From NCBI GenBank assembly GCA_903898725.1, contig CAIUGQ010000165.1, forward strand, positions 1-12,594: a stretch of 12,594 nucleotides of DNA, written 5' to 3'. This DNA is from an uncultured Burkholderiales bacterium. Lineage in GTDB: Bacteria; Pseudomonadota; Gammaproteobacteria; Burkholderiales; Burkholderiaceae_E. The translations under genes and the position numbers were made by a program. Each line of letters starts with the position of its first letter. Positions within the stretch are counted from its first letter, which is position 1. The notes under the pieces are model-generated. The model made no database searches. It had not been told where the DNA came from and was given only the letters and a program-made list of their open reading frames with translations. Of this stretch, positions 1 to 7,035 are shown one piece after another.

Positions 1-2
1 CG

Positions 3-458
3 GGCGCCGCCGGCCTCGCCCCTACCTACGGCCCGCGCGTCGTGCCCGAGGTGCCCAACGTCGTCGCGGCCCGCCCCGGCACCGTCCCGGGCGACAGTCA
101 CTGGCAGACGCTCTTCGTGCTGCACTGCTCGGGCTGCCACCGCGCCGACGGCGCAGGGCACGCAGGCTCGGTGCCCGACCTGCGCGACAACCTCGGTCGG
201 TTCGTGTCGACGCCCGAGGGCCGGCGCTTCGTGCTGCAGGTGCCCGGCGTCGCGCAGGCGCGCATCACCGACCTCGAGGTCGCGGCGCTGACGAACTGGA
301 TGCTGCGGCGGTTCTCGCCGGCGACCGTGCCCGCCGACTTCAGGCCGTACGACGCGATCGAGGTGAACGAGGCCCGGCGCGCACGGCTCGCCGACGTGTC
401 CGGCGAACGGCGTCGGATCGTCGCGGCGCTGCGCGAGCAGGGCATCGACGCACGCTGA
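3..458 (+). CDS. c-type cytochrome, 3' part (5' end lies outside the window)
   Basis: The reading frame is open from the window edge, so the true start is upstream; the in-frame GTG at 42 is probably internal. About 151 residues are visible. The haem-binding CxxCH motif is CSGCH (residues 29-33 counted from the GTG codon), followed by RADGAGHAGSVPDL, typical of a class I single-haem cytochrome c domain. A Met in NWML (residue 87 on the same count) is the likely distal haem ligand. Such proteins carry electrons in the periplasm between a dehydrogenase and the respiratory chain. The hydrophobic G-A-A-G-L-A at the window edge could be the end of a signal peptide, which cannot be confirmed here. 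The redox partner is not visible. The gene is convergent with the MFS gene, with 19 bp between the stops. I am confident of haem binding, not of the partner. Confidence 0.85.
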   Translation, partial: GAAGLAPTYGPRVVPEVPNVVAARPGTVPGDSHWQTLFVLHCSGCHRADGAGHAGSVPDLRDNLGRFVSTPEGRRFVLQVPGVAQARITDLEVAALTNWMLRRFSPATVPADFRPYDAIEVNEARRARLADVSGERRRIVAALREQGIDAR

Positions 459-483
459 GCGGACGCGCGCGACGCGCTCAGCG
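453..483. terminator. inverted repeat spanning both stop codons of a convergent pair
   Basis: A perfect 9-bp stem, CGCTGAGCG (453-461) with CGCTCAGCG (475-483), encloses a 13-nt GC-rich loop. The plus-strand TGA (456-458) and the minus-strand TGA (TCA at 478-480) lie opposite each other in the stem. It would form a hairpin in transcripts from either side. There is no T-tract, so intrinsic termination is inferred only from position and symmetry. Confidence 0.45.
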
Positions 484-1632
484 CCCCCCGTCCCGCGGCA
501 GCAGCAGCACGCCCGCCAGCGAGACCGCTGCCATCGCCACGAATCCGCTCGACAGCCCCAGCGCGGCACCGGCCGCCGCGAACGCCAGCGGCCCGACCAC
601 CAGCCCCAGGAACAGCGGCACCATCGCCGCCGCCGAGGTCGAGGCGATCTCGGCGGGGTCCGCGCGCGTCGCGACCTCGGCGAGGAACACGCCGTTCCAG
701 CCGCTCGCGCTCAGGCCGTAGCAGGCCGCGAGCGGCGCGAGCAGCCACATCGGCCACTGCGCGCCGAACAGCCCGAGCAGCAGGCCGCAGGCGGCCATCA
801 CGAGGCCGAGCGCGCGCAGCACGACGCGGGCATCGCCGGCGCGCGAGGCGACCCAGCCCCACAGCGGCCGCGCGAGCAGCCCGGCGCCCTGCGCGGTGGC
901 CGCGAGCAGGCCGGCACCCGCGAGGTCGAGGTCACGCTCGAGAACGGCCCAGGTCACGAGGAAGCTGTTCACGCAGACCTGGGTCGCACCGAATGCGGCG
1001 GCCGCGAGCGACAGGCGCATCAGCCCCGGACGGCGGCGCAGCGGCCGTGCCCAGCCGAGCAGCGCACGCAGCCCCGACGGGGCGCTGCGGGGCGCGCCGG
1101 GCACCGGGTAGCGCCGCGCCGGCACACCGAGCGTCGACGCGAAGGCGAGCAGCGCGACGATCACGACGAGCAGTGCCGTGCGCCAGCCCCAGGCCAGTGC
1201 GATCGCCGGCAGGCCGAGGGAGGCGAGCACGGCCCCCACCTGCACGCCGGACTGCTTGAGCGAGAAGTAGAGCGGCCGCTTCGGGATCGGCACGTGGTGG
1301 CCGAGCAGCTGCGAGGACGGCGGCGTCTCGATGCCCTGGCCGAGGCCGATCACCACCGCGCCGACCCAGAACAGCCACGGCTCGCCGGCGGCCACCGCGA
1401 GCAGGCCCGCCGCGCACAGCAGCGGGCACGCGCGCGACACGCGCCACGCACCCCAGCGCGCGACGAGCGCACCGCCCGCGGACGAGGCGAGGATGGCGGT
1501 GCCCCAGACGACCGACGAGAACAGCCCGATCGCGGTGGGCGGCAGCGCCATCGACTCGAGGATGCGCGGCGCGAGCGCGGCCACGCCGACCAGCGACAGC
1601 GACGCGGCCACGAGGACGCCGCCCAGCCACAT
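478..1632 (-). CDS. MFS transporter, 12-TM type
   Basis: A 384-residue, strongly hydrophobic inner-membrane protein with the pattern of two six-helix halves and a central basic loop (RRYPV...LRRRPG). The loop 2-3 signature of the major facilitator superfamily is present as GGALVARWGAWRV. The stretch SLKQSGVQVGAVLASLGLP, followed by AWGWR, matches the KQxGV helix seen in a common proteobacterial MFS subgroup. I chose the ATG at 1632, but only two residues would then precede helix 1. An upstream TTG at 1696-1698 overlaps the amidase stop as TTGA, adds 22 polar residues and may be the real start. It follows the amidase gene closely (62 bp, or an overlap if TTG is used), so the two are probably co-transcribed. 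The substrate is unknown. By context it may import the amide or acid handled by the neighbouring enzymes, but sequence alone does not separate import from export. Confidence 0.87.
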   Translation of the reverse strand: MWLGGVLVAASLSLVGVAALAPRILESMALPPTAIGLFSSVVWGTAILASSAGGALVARWGAWRVSRACPLLCAAGLLAVAAGEPWLFWVGAVVIGLGQGIETPPSSQLLGHHVPIPKRPLYFSLKQSGVQVGAVLASLGLPAIALAWGWRTALLVVIVALLAFASTLGVPARRYPVPGAPRSAPSGLRALLGWARPLRRRPGLMRLSLAAAAFGATQVCVNSFLVTWAVLERDLDLAGAGLLAATAQGAGLLARPLWGWVASRAGDARVVLRALGLVMAACGLLLGLFGAQWPMWLLAPLAACYGLSASGWNGVFLAEVATRADPAEIASTSAAAMVPLFLGLVVGPLAFAAAGAALGLSSGFVAMAAVSLAGVLLLPRDGGR

Positions 1633-1694
1633 CGAGACCGGCAGGCTCGCGCCGCCGGCGGGCGGCTGACCCGCGTCGCGCGGTGCGTCCGGGG

Positions 1695-3158
1695 TCAAGC
1701 GATCTGCGGCCGCATGGCCCCCCTCTGCGAGACCTGCTCGTAGGCGCGTGCGGCCCGGAAGCACAGGTCCTCGCGATGGTTCGGCGCGACGAGCTGCAGC
1801 GACAGCGGCAGCCCCGCCGTCGAGAAGCCGCAGCCCATCACGAGCGCGGGCTGCTGGGTGAGGTTGAACGGGAAGGAGAACGGGGTCCACCAGGTCCAGT
1901 CGTTCTCGTTGAGCGGCGTCACGCCCGGCGGCAGGTCGGGCATCACGCGGCCGACGTCGAAGGGCTGCGCAGCGGTGCCGGGCGTGAGCATCAGGTCCCA
2001 GTCGCCGTGGAAGCGCTGCATCGCGACGGCCAGCTCGCCGCGCGCCTTCTGCGCGTCGAGGAAGTCGTCGATCGTGTAGCGGGCGGCGAACTCGATCGAG
2101 CCGCGCAGGCCCGGGTCGAGCTGCGCGAGCTGGGCTTCGGGCAGGCGGTGCAGCAGGTTGCGCGCCGACGAGAACCAGTGGGTCGCGAAGATCCAGGCCG
2201 GATCGGGGATGCCCGGATCGACGCGCTCGACGGTGGCGCCCAGCGAGGCGAACACCTCGGCGGCCTTCGCGACCGCGGCCTCGATCTCGGGGTCCACCCA
2301 CTGCACGTAGCCCATCCGCGGGCTGTACGCGATGCGCAGCCCGCGCAGGTCGGTGCCGAGCGGGAAGCAGCCGGCGCGCGATGCATCACCGGCGAGCGCG
2401 GCCGCCCAGCTCCCGGGCGGCGGCGGCAGCGCCATCCAGTCGCGGGCGTCGGGGCGCGCGAGCACGTCGAGCATCAGCGCGGCGTCCTCGACGGTGCGCG
2501 CCTGCGGGCCGACGTGCGCGACCGTGCCCATCGGCGACAGCGGCCACGCCGGCACGCGGCCGAAGTGCGCCTTGATGCCGACGGTGCCGGTGAAGGCCGC
2601 CGGGATGCGGATCGAGCCGCCGCCGTCGGTGCCGGTGGCGAGCGTGCCCAGGCCCGCGGTGATCGCGGCCACCGCGCCGCCCGAGGAGCCGCCCGGCGTC
2701 TTGCCGAGGTGCCAGGGGTTGCGGGTGATGCCCGACAGCGGGCTGTCGGTGCTGCCCCGCCAGCCGAACTCGGGTGTGGTGGTCTTGCCGAGCAGCACCG
2801 CGCCGGCCTCGCGCAGCCGCGCGGTCGAGGGCGCGTCGACGTCCCAGGGCTGCTCGGGGTCGGTGGTGCGCGAGCCGCGCAGCGTCGGCCAGCCGCGTGC
2901 CAGCAGCAGGTCCTTGACCGAGGTCGGCACGCCGTCGAGCGGGCCGGCCGGCTCGCCGCGCTGCCAGCGCGCCTCGGAGGCGCGGGCATCGCGCAGCGCC
3001 GCCTCGTGGTCGACGAGGATGAACGCGTTGACCTTCGGGTTCAGCGCGTCGATGCGATCGAGCACGGTTCGCGTGACCTCGAGGGGCGACAGCGAGCGGT
3101 CGCGGTACGACGCGACCAGGTCGGTCGCGCTCAGGTAGGCGATGTCGTCGGCGTCCAT
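1695..3158 (-). CDS. amidase, amidase-signature (AS) family
   Basis: A 487-residue, full-length AS-family hydrolase. Such enzymes cleave amide bonds in the cytoplasm to give a carboxylate and ammonia or an amine. The Ser-cisSer-Lys triad is readable: Lys82 in TSVKD, cis-Ser158 in TPGGSSGG, and nucleophile Ser182 in GTDGGGSIRIPA. The 24-residue gap between the serines and the 76-residue Lys-Ser gap match well-studied members such as FAAH. The C-terminal NLTQQPALVMGCGF, followed by LPLSLQLVAP, is also typical. There is no signal peptide. The start ATG has no strong Shine-Dalgarno sequence, but the N-terminus begins directly with the usual AS-family helices. It lies between the dehalogenase-like gene (134 bp upstream) and the MFS gene, and has its own promoter candidate. 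The substrate is not predictable from sequence. A haloacetamide-type substrate is a context-based guess only. Confidence 0.92.
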   Translation of the reverse strand: MDADDIAYLSATDLVASYRDRSLSPLEVTRTVLDRIDALNPKVNAFILVDHEAALRDARASEARWQRGEPAGPLDGVPTSVKDLLLARGWPTLRGSRTTDPEQPWDVDAPSTARLREAGAVLLGKTTTPEFGWRGSTDSPLSGITRNPWHLGKTPGGSSGGAVAAITAGLGTLATGTDGGGSIRIPAAFTGTVGIKAHFGRVPAWPLSPMGTVAHVGPQARTVEDAALMLDVLARPDARDWMALPPPPGSWAAALAGDASRAGCFPLGTDLRGLRIAYSPRMGYVQWVDPEIEAAVAKAAEVFASLGATVERVDPGIPDPAWIFATHWFSSARNLLHRLPEAQLAQLDPGLRGSIEFAARYTIDDFLDAQKARGELAVAMQRFHGDWDLMLTPGTAAQPFDVGRVMPDLPPGVTPLNENDWTWWTPFSFPFNLTQQPALVMGCGFSTAGLPLSLQLVAPNHREDLCFRAARAYEQVSQRGAMRPQIA

Positions 3159-3229
3159 GGCGGCGGGTCCGTTCGGAATCGTGGAGGGGGTGAAGTGACG
3201 TGGTCGCAGGGTGCGCCGCGTCGCGAATC

Positions 3230-3242
3230 ACACTATCACGGC
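3230..3242 (-). promoter_or_regulatory. extended -10-like promoter element upstream of the amidase
   Basis: Read on the minus strand this is GCCGTGATAGTGT, with a TGn extension and a -10-like TAGTGT, about 72 nt before the amidase ATG. The same GCCGTGATA 9-mer lies 72 nt upstream of the dehalogenase-like gene's ATG. I find no convincing -35 hexamer at 17 bp. Confidence 0.35.
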
Positions 3243-3261
3243 AGCCCCTGCGCGCCGCGCG

Positions 3262-3286
3262 CCCGGCTCCGCCAGGCGGAACGGGG
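3262..3286 (-). terminator. hairpin after the dehalogenase-like gene
   Basis: In the minus-strand transcript this begins 7 nt after the stop codon. It folds as a GC-rich stem around the loop CTG (3273-3275): five Watson-Crick pairs, one G:U, one G:C, one mismatch, then three more G:C pairs. There is no U-tract. It may partly separate the hydrolase transcript from the amidase, which has its own promoter candidate. Confidence 0.35.
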
Positions 3287-3292
3287 CGTCCC

Positions 3293-4195
3293 TCACGCGT
3301 CGGCCCGAAGGAAGGGCAGCACCTTCTCCAGCAGGGCCCCGGGCGCTTCCTCGGGGATGTAGTGGCCGCAGGGCAGGGCCTCGCCGCGCACGTCGGTCGC
3401 GATCCGCCGCCACAGCGCGAGCGGATCGAAGCACCGCTGGATCACGCCTTCGGCCCCCCACAGCAGCAGCACCGGTGCGTCGAGCGTCCGGCCCGCGTCG
3501 CGGTCGATGCGGTCGTGCTCGAGGTCGATGCCGGCCGAGGCGCGATAGTCCTCGCACAGGGCGTGCGCGCTGCCGGGCAGCGCCAGGCAGCGCTGGTACT
3601 CGGCAAGCGCCCGCGGATCGAAGGGCGCGAGGCCGGCGCTGCGGCGGCCCATCACCTCGCGCACGTAGGCCGCGGGATCGGCCTCGATCAGGCGCTCGGG
3701 CAGCGGCGCGGGCTGGATCAGGAAGAACCAGTGCCAGTACGCGCGGGCGAAGGTGTCGTCGGCCAGCGCGTACATGTCGAGGGTCGGCGCGATGTCGAGC
3801 AGGACGAGGCGGGACACGGCCGCGGGATGGTCGATCGCGAGCCGATGTGCGACCCGTGCGCCGCGGTCGTGGGCGAGCACGGCGAAGCGGTCGGCGCCGA
3901 GGGCGTGCATCAGCCGGACCATGTCTGCGGCCATCGCGCGCTTGCCGTAGCCCGCATGGTCGGCGCCGCCGGGCGGCCGCGACGAGTCGCCGTAGCCGCG
4001 CAGGTCGGCCGCGACCACGGTGAAGTGGTCCGCGAGCGCGGGCGCCACGCGATGCCAGATCGACAGCGTCTGCGGATGGCCGTGCAGCAGCAGCAGCGCG
4101 GGGCCGCGGCCACCGACCTTCGCGTGGATGTCGACGCCGTCGGCCGTCGTGACGTGTCGATCGGCGAAGCCGGGGAACAGCTCGGGCAGGGGCAT
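3293..4195 (-). CDS. haloacetate/fluoroacetate dehalogenase-like alpha/beta hydrolase
   Basis: A 300-residue alpha/beta hydrolase whose active site matches the fluoroacetate dehalogenase family (Rhodopseudomonas RPA1163 type) at nearly the same numbering. Visible residues are the HGHPQT oxyanion-hole strand (38-43); nucleophile Asp110 in AHDRGARVAHR; carboxylate-binding Arg111 and Arg114; Asp134 in LLDIAPT; halide-binding His155 and Trp156 in YWHWFFL; Tyr217 in CEDYRA; and catalytic His278 in CGHYIPEE. These enzymes hydrolyse haloacetates to glycolate and halide through an Asp ester. The ATG at 4195 is fixed by a GAGGTG Shine-Dalgarno sequence 5 nt upstream (4201-4206). The protein has no signal peptide and is presumably cytoplasmic. 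It heads a same-strand group with an amidase and a transporter. Oddities are His40 where RPA1163 has Phe, and an MGRR stretch near residues 182-185 where, from memory, RPA1163 has a Trp-containing loop. It could therefore act on a different or bulkier 2-halo-acid, or be an epoxide-hydrolase-like relative. Confidence 0.85.
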   Translation of the reverse strand: MPLPELFPGFADRHVTTADGVDIHAKVGGRGPALLLLHGHPQTLSIWHRVAPALADHFTVVAADLRGYGDSSRPPGGADHAGYGKRAMAADMVRLMHALGADRFAVLAHDRGARVAHRLAIDHPAAVSRLVLLDIAPTLDMYALADDTFARAYWHWFFLIQPAPLPERLIEADPAAYVREVMGRRSAGLAPFDPRALAEYQRCLALPGSAHALCEDYRASAGIDLEHDRIDRDAGRTLDAPVLLLWGAEGVIQRCFDPLALWRRIATDVRGEALPCGHYIPEEAPGALLEKVLPFLRADA

Positions 4196-4200
4196 GCGGG

Positions 4201-4206
4201 CACCTC
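4201..4206 (-). promoter_or_regulatory. ribosome binding site of the dehalogenase-like gene
   Basis: GAGGTG on the minus strand lies 5 nt before the ATG. It decides the start against the much longer upstream-open frame, whose extra N-terminus is low-complexity and Arg/Pro-rich. Confidence 0.65.
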
Positions 4207-4262
4207 GGTGTCCACGCCGACGCCGGCCGCATCGCGCACCGGGGCGCCCGGCGTGGCGGTCG

Positions 4263-4275
4263 ACCGTATCACGGC
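4263..4275 (-). promoter_or_regulatory. extended -10-like promoter element upstream of the dehalogenase-like gene
   Basis: On the minus strand this reads GCCGTGATACGGT: a TGn extension and a TACGGT hexamer, about 68 nt upstream of the ATG. The first nine bases are identical to the element in front of the amidase. No clear -35 is visible. It sits in the 247-bp divergent intergenic region shared with the M81 gene. Apart from the elements listed here, I see nothing in that region. Confidence 0.35.
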
Positions 4276-4368
4276 GGCCAAGATGCGGTGGCGGTGGCGG
4301 TGCGATGGAGGGACGGGGGCGACGGCCCGCGCGCCGCGCCGGTGGCGCGCGCCGATCGGCACGTCGCC

Positions 4369-4397
4369 TTTGCGCGCGCCCCGTGCCCGCATAGACT
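4369..4397 (+). promoter_or_regulatory. possible promoter of the M81 gene
   Basis: TTTGCG (4369-4374), a 17-bp spacer and TAGACT (4392-4397) give a weak -35/-10 pair. The -10 matches the consensus at four of six positions and lies about 45 nt upstream of the ATG. The same TAGACT hexamer precedes the SRPBCC gene. Confidence 0.35.
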
Positions 4398-4428
4398 CGG
4401 CGGACCACCCCGCAACAACGAACCCACA

Positions 4429-4434
4429 CGAGGA
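4429..4434 (+). promoter_or_regulatory. ribosome binding site of the M81 gene
   Basis: CGAGGA lies 8 nt before the ATG at 4443 and supports that start. The protein begins MATIAIGGMQHETNTF, the expected N-terminus of the family. Confidence 0.6.
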
Positions 4435-4442
4435 CCTGGACG

Positions 4443-5945
4443 ATGGCGACCATCGCGATCGGCGGCATGCAGCACGAGACGAACACCTTCGCGCCCTCGC
4501 CGGCCGACTATGCCGCCTTCGAGTCCGGCGGCGGCTGGCCGAGCATCCAGCGCGGCGAGTCGCTGTTCGAGGCGGTGGCCGGCGCGAACATCCCGGTGCA
4601 GGGCGCGATCGACGCGCTGCGCGCGCGCGGCCATGCGCTGGTGCCGCTGACCTGGGCCGCGGCGTCGCCGTCGGCGCAGGTCACCGAGGATGCCTTCGAG
4701 CGGATCGTCGGCGACCTGATCGCGCGGCTGCGCGCGGCCGGCCGCGTCGACGGCGTCTACCTCGACCTGCACGGCGCGATGGTCTGCGCGCACGTCGACG
4801 ACGGCGAGGGCGAGATCCTGCGCCGGGTGCGCGAGGTGGTCGGCCCCGGCGTGCCGGTGGTCGCCAGCCTGGACCTGCACGCGAACGTCACCCGCCTGAT
4901 GGTCGAGCAGTCCGACGCGCTGGCGATCTACCGCACCTATCCGCACGTCGACATGGCCGAGACCGGCGGGCGCGCGGCGGCACTGCTCGACGCGATGCTG
5001 GCCAAGGGCCGCCGCCCCGCCAAGGCGTTCCGCCAGTTCGACTACCTGACGGGCATCCCGTCGCAGTGCACCTTCATCGAGCCCTGTCAGGGCCTGTACG
5101 CGCGGATCGCCGACATCGAGCGGCGCCATCGCGCCTCGGTCGATTTCGCGCCGGGCTTCCCGATGGCCGACTTCCCCGAGTGCGGCATGTCGGTGGTCGC
5201 GTATGCCGACGACGCCGCCGCTGCGCAGGCCGCGCTCGCCGCGATCGGCGATGCGGTGGCCGCCGCCGAGCCCGACTTCGCGCTGACGCTGCTCGAGCCC
5301 GACGAGGCGGTGCGCCGCGCGATGCGCGACGGCGCGCCGGGCGCCCCGGTGGTGCTGGCCGACACCCAGGACAACCCCGGGGCCGGCGGCAACGGCGACA
5401 CGGTGGGGCTGCTGGCCGCGATGATCCGCCAGCGGGCGCCGGATGCGGTGCTCGGCCTGCTGATCGATCCGGCGAGTGCGGCCCGCGCGCACGAGGCGGG
5501 GCAGGGCGCGACGCTGGAGTTCGCGCTCGGGTCGGTGTCGGGCGTGGCCGGCCACGCGCCGCTCGTGGGGCGTTTCCACGTTGAGCGGCTGGGCGACGGG
5601 CGCTTCACCTGCACCGGCCCGATGTTCCGCGGCTTCCGGATGCAGCTCGGGGCGATGGCGCTGCTGCGCGAGGAGAAGAGCGGCGTGCGGGTCGTGCTCG
5701 CGTCGGTGAAGTGCCAGGCCGCCGACCAGGAGATGTTCCGCCATGTCGGCATCGAGCCGATCCGCCAGCGCGTGGTCGCGCTCAAGAGCTCGGTGCACTT
5801 CCGTGCCGACTTCCAGCCGATCGCGCGCGAGGTGCTGGTGGTGCGCTCGCCGGGGCCGGCGCTCGCCGACCCGGTGGAGTTCCCGTGGAAGCGGCTGCGC
5901 CGCGGCCTGCGGATGCGGCCGCTCGGGCCGGTGTTCGGCGGCTGA
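4443..5945 (+). CDS. M81 family metallopeptidase (MlrC-like)
   Basis: A 500-residue, full-length member of the M81 family, built from an N-terminal DUF1485 domain and an MlrC C-terminal domain. The namesake MlrC finishes microcystin degradation by cleaving linear peptide products, but most homologues occur in bacteria that do not degrade microcystin and have unknown substrates. Visible motifs are GGMQHETNTFAPS (residues 7-19), YLDLHGAMV (106-114), SLDLHANVT (142-150, with the Asp/His pair expected to bind zinc), YRTYPHVDMAETGGRA (163-178), and DTQDNPGAGGNGDT in the C-terminal half. There is no signal peptide, so it is probably cytoplasmic. The gene is divergent from the dehalogenase-like gene and convergent with the YdjM-like gene, with only 6 bp between stops. 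No peptide ABC transporter adjoins it, although such neighbours are common for the family. The family call is strong. Do not read it as a microcystin-degradation gene. Confidence 0.92.
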   Translation: MATIAIGGMQHETNTFAPSPADYAAFESGGGWPSIQRGESLFEAVAGANIPVQGAIDALRARGHALVPLTWAAASPSAQVTEDAFERIVGDLIARLRAAGRVDGVYLDLHGAMVCAHVDDGEGEILRRVREVVGPGVPVVASLDLHANVTRLMVEQSDALAIYRTYPHVDMAETGGRAAALLDAMLAKGRRPAKAFRQFDYLTGIPSQCTFIEPCQGLYARIADIERRHRASVDFAPGFPMADFPECGMSVVAYADDAAAAQAALAAIGDAVAAAEPDFALTLLEPDEAVRRAMRDGAPGAPVVLADTQDNPGAGGNGDTVGLLAAMIRQRAPDAVLGLLIDPASAARAHEAGQGATLEFALGSVSGVAGHAPLVGRFHVERLGDGRFTCTGPMFRGFRMQLGAMALLREEKSGVRVVLASVKCQAADQEMFRHVGIEPIRQRVVALKSSVHFRADFQPIAREVLVVRSPGPALADPVEFPWKRLRRGLRMRPLGPVFGG

Positions 5946-5956
5946 GGCCGCTCAGC
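5941..5956. terminator. inverted repeat spanning both stop codons of a convergent pair
   Basis: GCTGAG (5941-5946), loop GCCG, then CTCAGC (5951-5956): a perfect 6-bp stem with a tetraloop. The M81 TGA (5943-5945) and the YdjM-like TGA (TCA at 5952-5954) pair within the stem. There is no T-tract. It is likely a minimal bidirectional terminator, inferred from geometry. Confidence 0.45.
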
Positions 5957-6962
5957 GCGGCGGGGGCAGGTCCGCCCCCAGCGCCCGCCGCCACAGCCAG
6001 TCGAAGCCGCGTCCGACGTCGCCCCGGAAGCCGACCTGCACGGTCGGCTCGAGCGCCGTCCAGCCCTCGCCGCGCCGCTCGGCGACCTCGAACGAGAACA
6101 CGTAGCCGGGCTCCTGGCCCATCCTCAGGTCGGTGATCGTCACCCGCTCGCCGCGCTGCGCGAGCGCGAAGAAGCCGCGGCTGAACCGGGCGATGTCCCC
6201 GACCGCCCACTGTCTGGCGAGCGCCTGGTAGAGCGGCGTGCCGCGATCGAAGCGATCGAAGCGCATCGCGTCGCCGTCGTCGAGCAGCGAGCGGAAGCCC
6301 TCGTGGTAGCCGTCGGGCGTCATCGCGACCACCCGCCAGAGCACCGAATTGAACGGTGTCGGCGTCACCAGCACGCGCTCGGCGGCGATGCCCTGCGCGG
6401 CGAGCGCGCGCTCGGCGACGCCGCGCACCTGGTGCTGCGCGACCAGGCCCCAGCCGAGGTACAGCGTGCTCAGCAGCAGCCCCGCCGCGTTCCAGCGCAG
6501 GCCACGTTCGATCGGCAGGCGCAGCACCGCGATCACGCCGACCAGCAGCGGCAGGGTGTAGGCCGGGTCGATGATGAAGACGCTGCCGAGGCCGAACGGA
6601 TGGCTCGAGAACGGCTGCGCGAGCTGCGTGCCATAGACCGTCATCGCATCGAGCAGCGGATGGGTGACGAGCGCCAGCCAGAGCGCCAGCCACCATCGCC
6701 GGAACACGGCGCGCTCGCCGTGCACCCGCGCGGCGAGCCAGGCGATCGGCGGCGCGGCGAGCGTCAGCCAGAACAGCGCATGGCTGTGCGAACGGTGCAG
6801 CGTCATGTCCCGGATCGGGTCGCCGTGGTCGATGAACACGTCGAGGTCGGGCAGCGTGCCGCACAGGCCGCCCCACAGCGCGGCCTTCCACGGGGCGGTG
6901 CGGCGGCCCATGACCGCGACGCCGACGGCGGCGCCGAGCGCGAGCTGGGAGAGGGAGTCCAT
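5952..6962 (-). CDS. YdjM/DUF457-type membrane-bound metal-dependent hydrolase
   Basis: A 336-residue protein. The N-terminal half has several hydrophobic membrane segments and the conserved polar motifs of the YdjM (PF04307) family: LPDLD (37-41), HRSHSHALF (56-64), and THPLLDAMTVYGTQ (100-113), whose His and Asp residues are thought to form a metal site near the membrane. An FIIDPAYTLPLL segment (129-140) is also family-typical. The C-terminal half from about residue 160 is soluble and includes VLVTPTPFNSVLWRVV, as in longer members. The reaction is unknown. E. coli YdjM is LexA-regulated, but I see no LexA box here. The start is MDSLSQLALG at 6962, the usual family N-terminus; the Shine-Dalgarno is weak. 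It lies downstream of the SRPBCC gene on the same strand, with a 156-bp gap containing direct repeats. Confidence 0.87.
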   Translation of the reverse strand: MDSLSQLALGAAVGVAVMGRRTAPWKAALWGGLCGTLPDLDVFIDHGDPIRDMTLHRSHSHALFWLTLAAPPIAWLAARVHGERAVFRRWWLALWLALVTHPLLDAMTVYGTQLAQPFSSHPFGLGSVFIIDPAYTLPLLVGVIAVLRLPIERGLRWNAAGLLLSTLYLGWGLVAQHQVRGVAERALAAQGIAAERVLVTPTPFNSVLWRVVAMTPDGYHEGFRSLLDDGDAMRFDRFDRGTPLYQALARQWAVGDIARFSRGFFALAQRGERVTITDLRMGQEPGYVFSFEVAERRGEGWTALEPTVQVGFRGDVGRGFDWLWRRALGADLPPPR

Positions 6963-7035
6963 GGGCTGGATGCTGCCACCGGCTCGCCCGGGCCGGGCGC
7001 CCGGCCCCGGGGCTGCGGGGGACTATCGGCGGATC

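Noticed and set aside
1699..2301. N-terminal extension of the MFS open frame
   Set aside because: This part is an out-of-frame reading of the amidase gene. Hydrophobic MFS sequence begins only near 1632.
1683..3362. A 559-codon open frame on the plus strand
   Set aside because: It is antisense to the amidase, whose catalytic triad is intact. The protein is low-complexity Arg/Ala/Gly.
4269..5798. A 509-codon open frame on the minus strand
   Set aside because: It lies fully antisense to the well-supported M81 gene. The product is His/Arg/Asp-rich with no recognisable motif, as expected from GC-rich third positions.
4443..5945. Microcystin degradation (mlr) cluster
   Set aside because: Only an MlrC-like family member is present. 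No mlrA, mlrB or mlrD is nearby, and the M81 family is broad.
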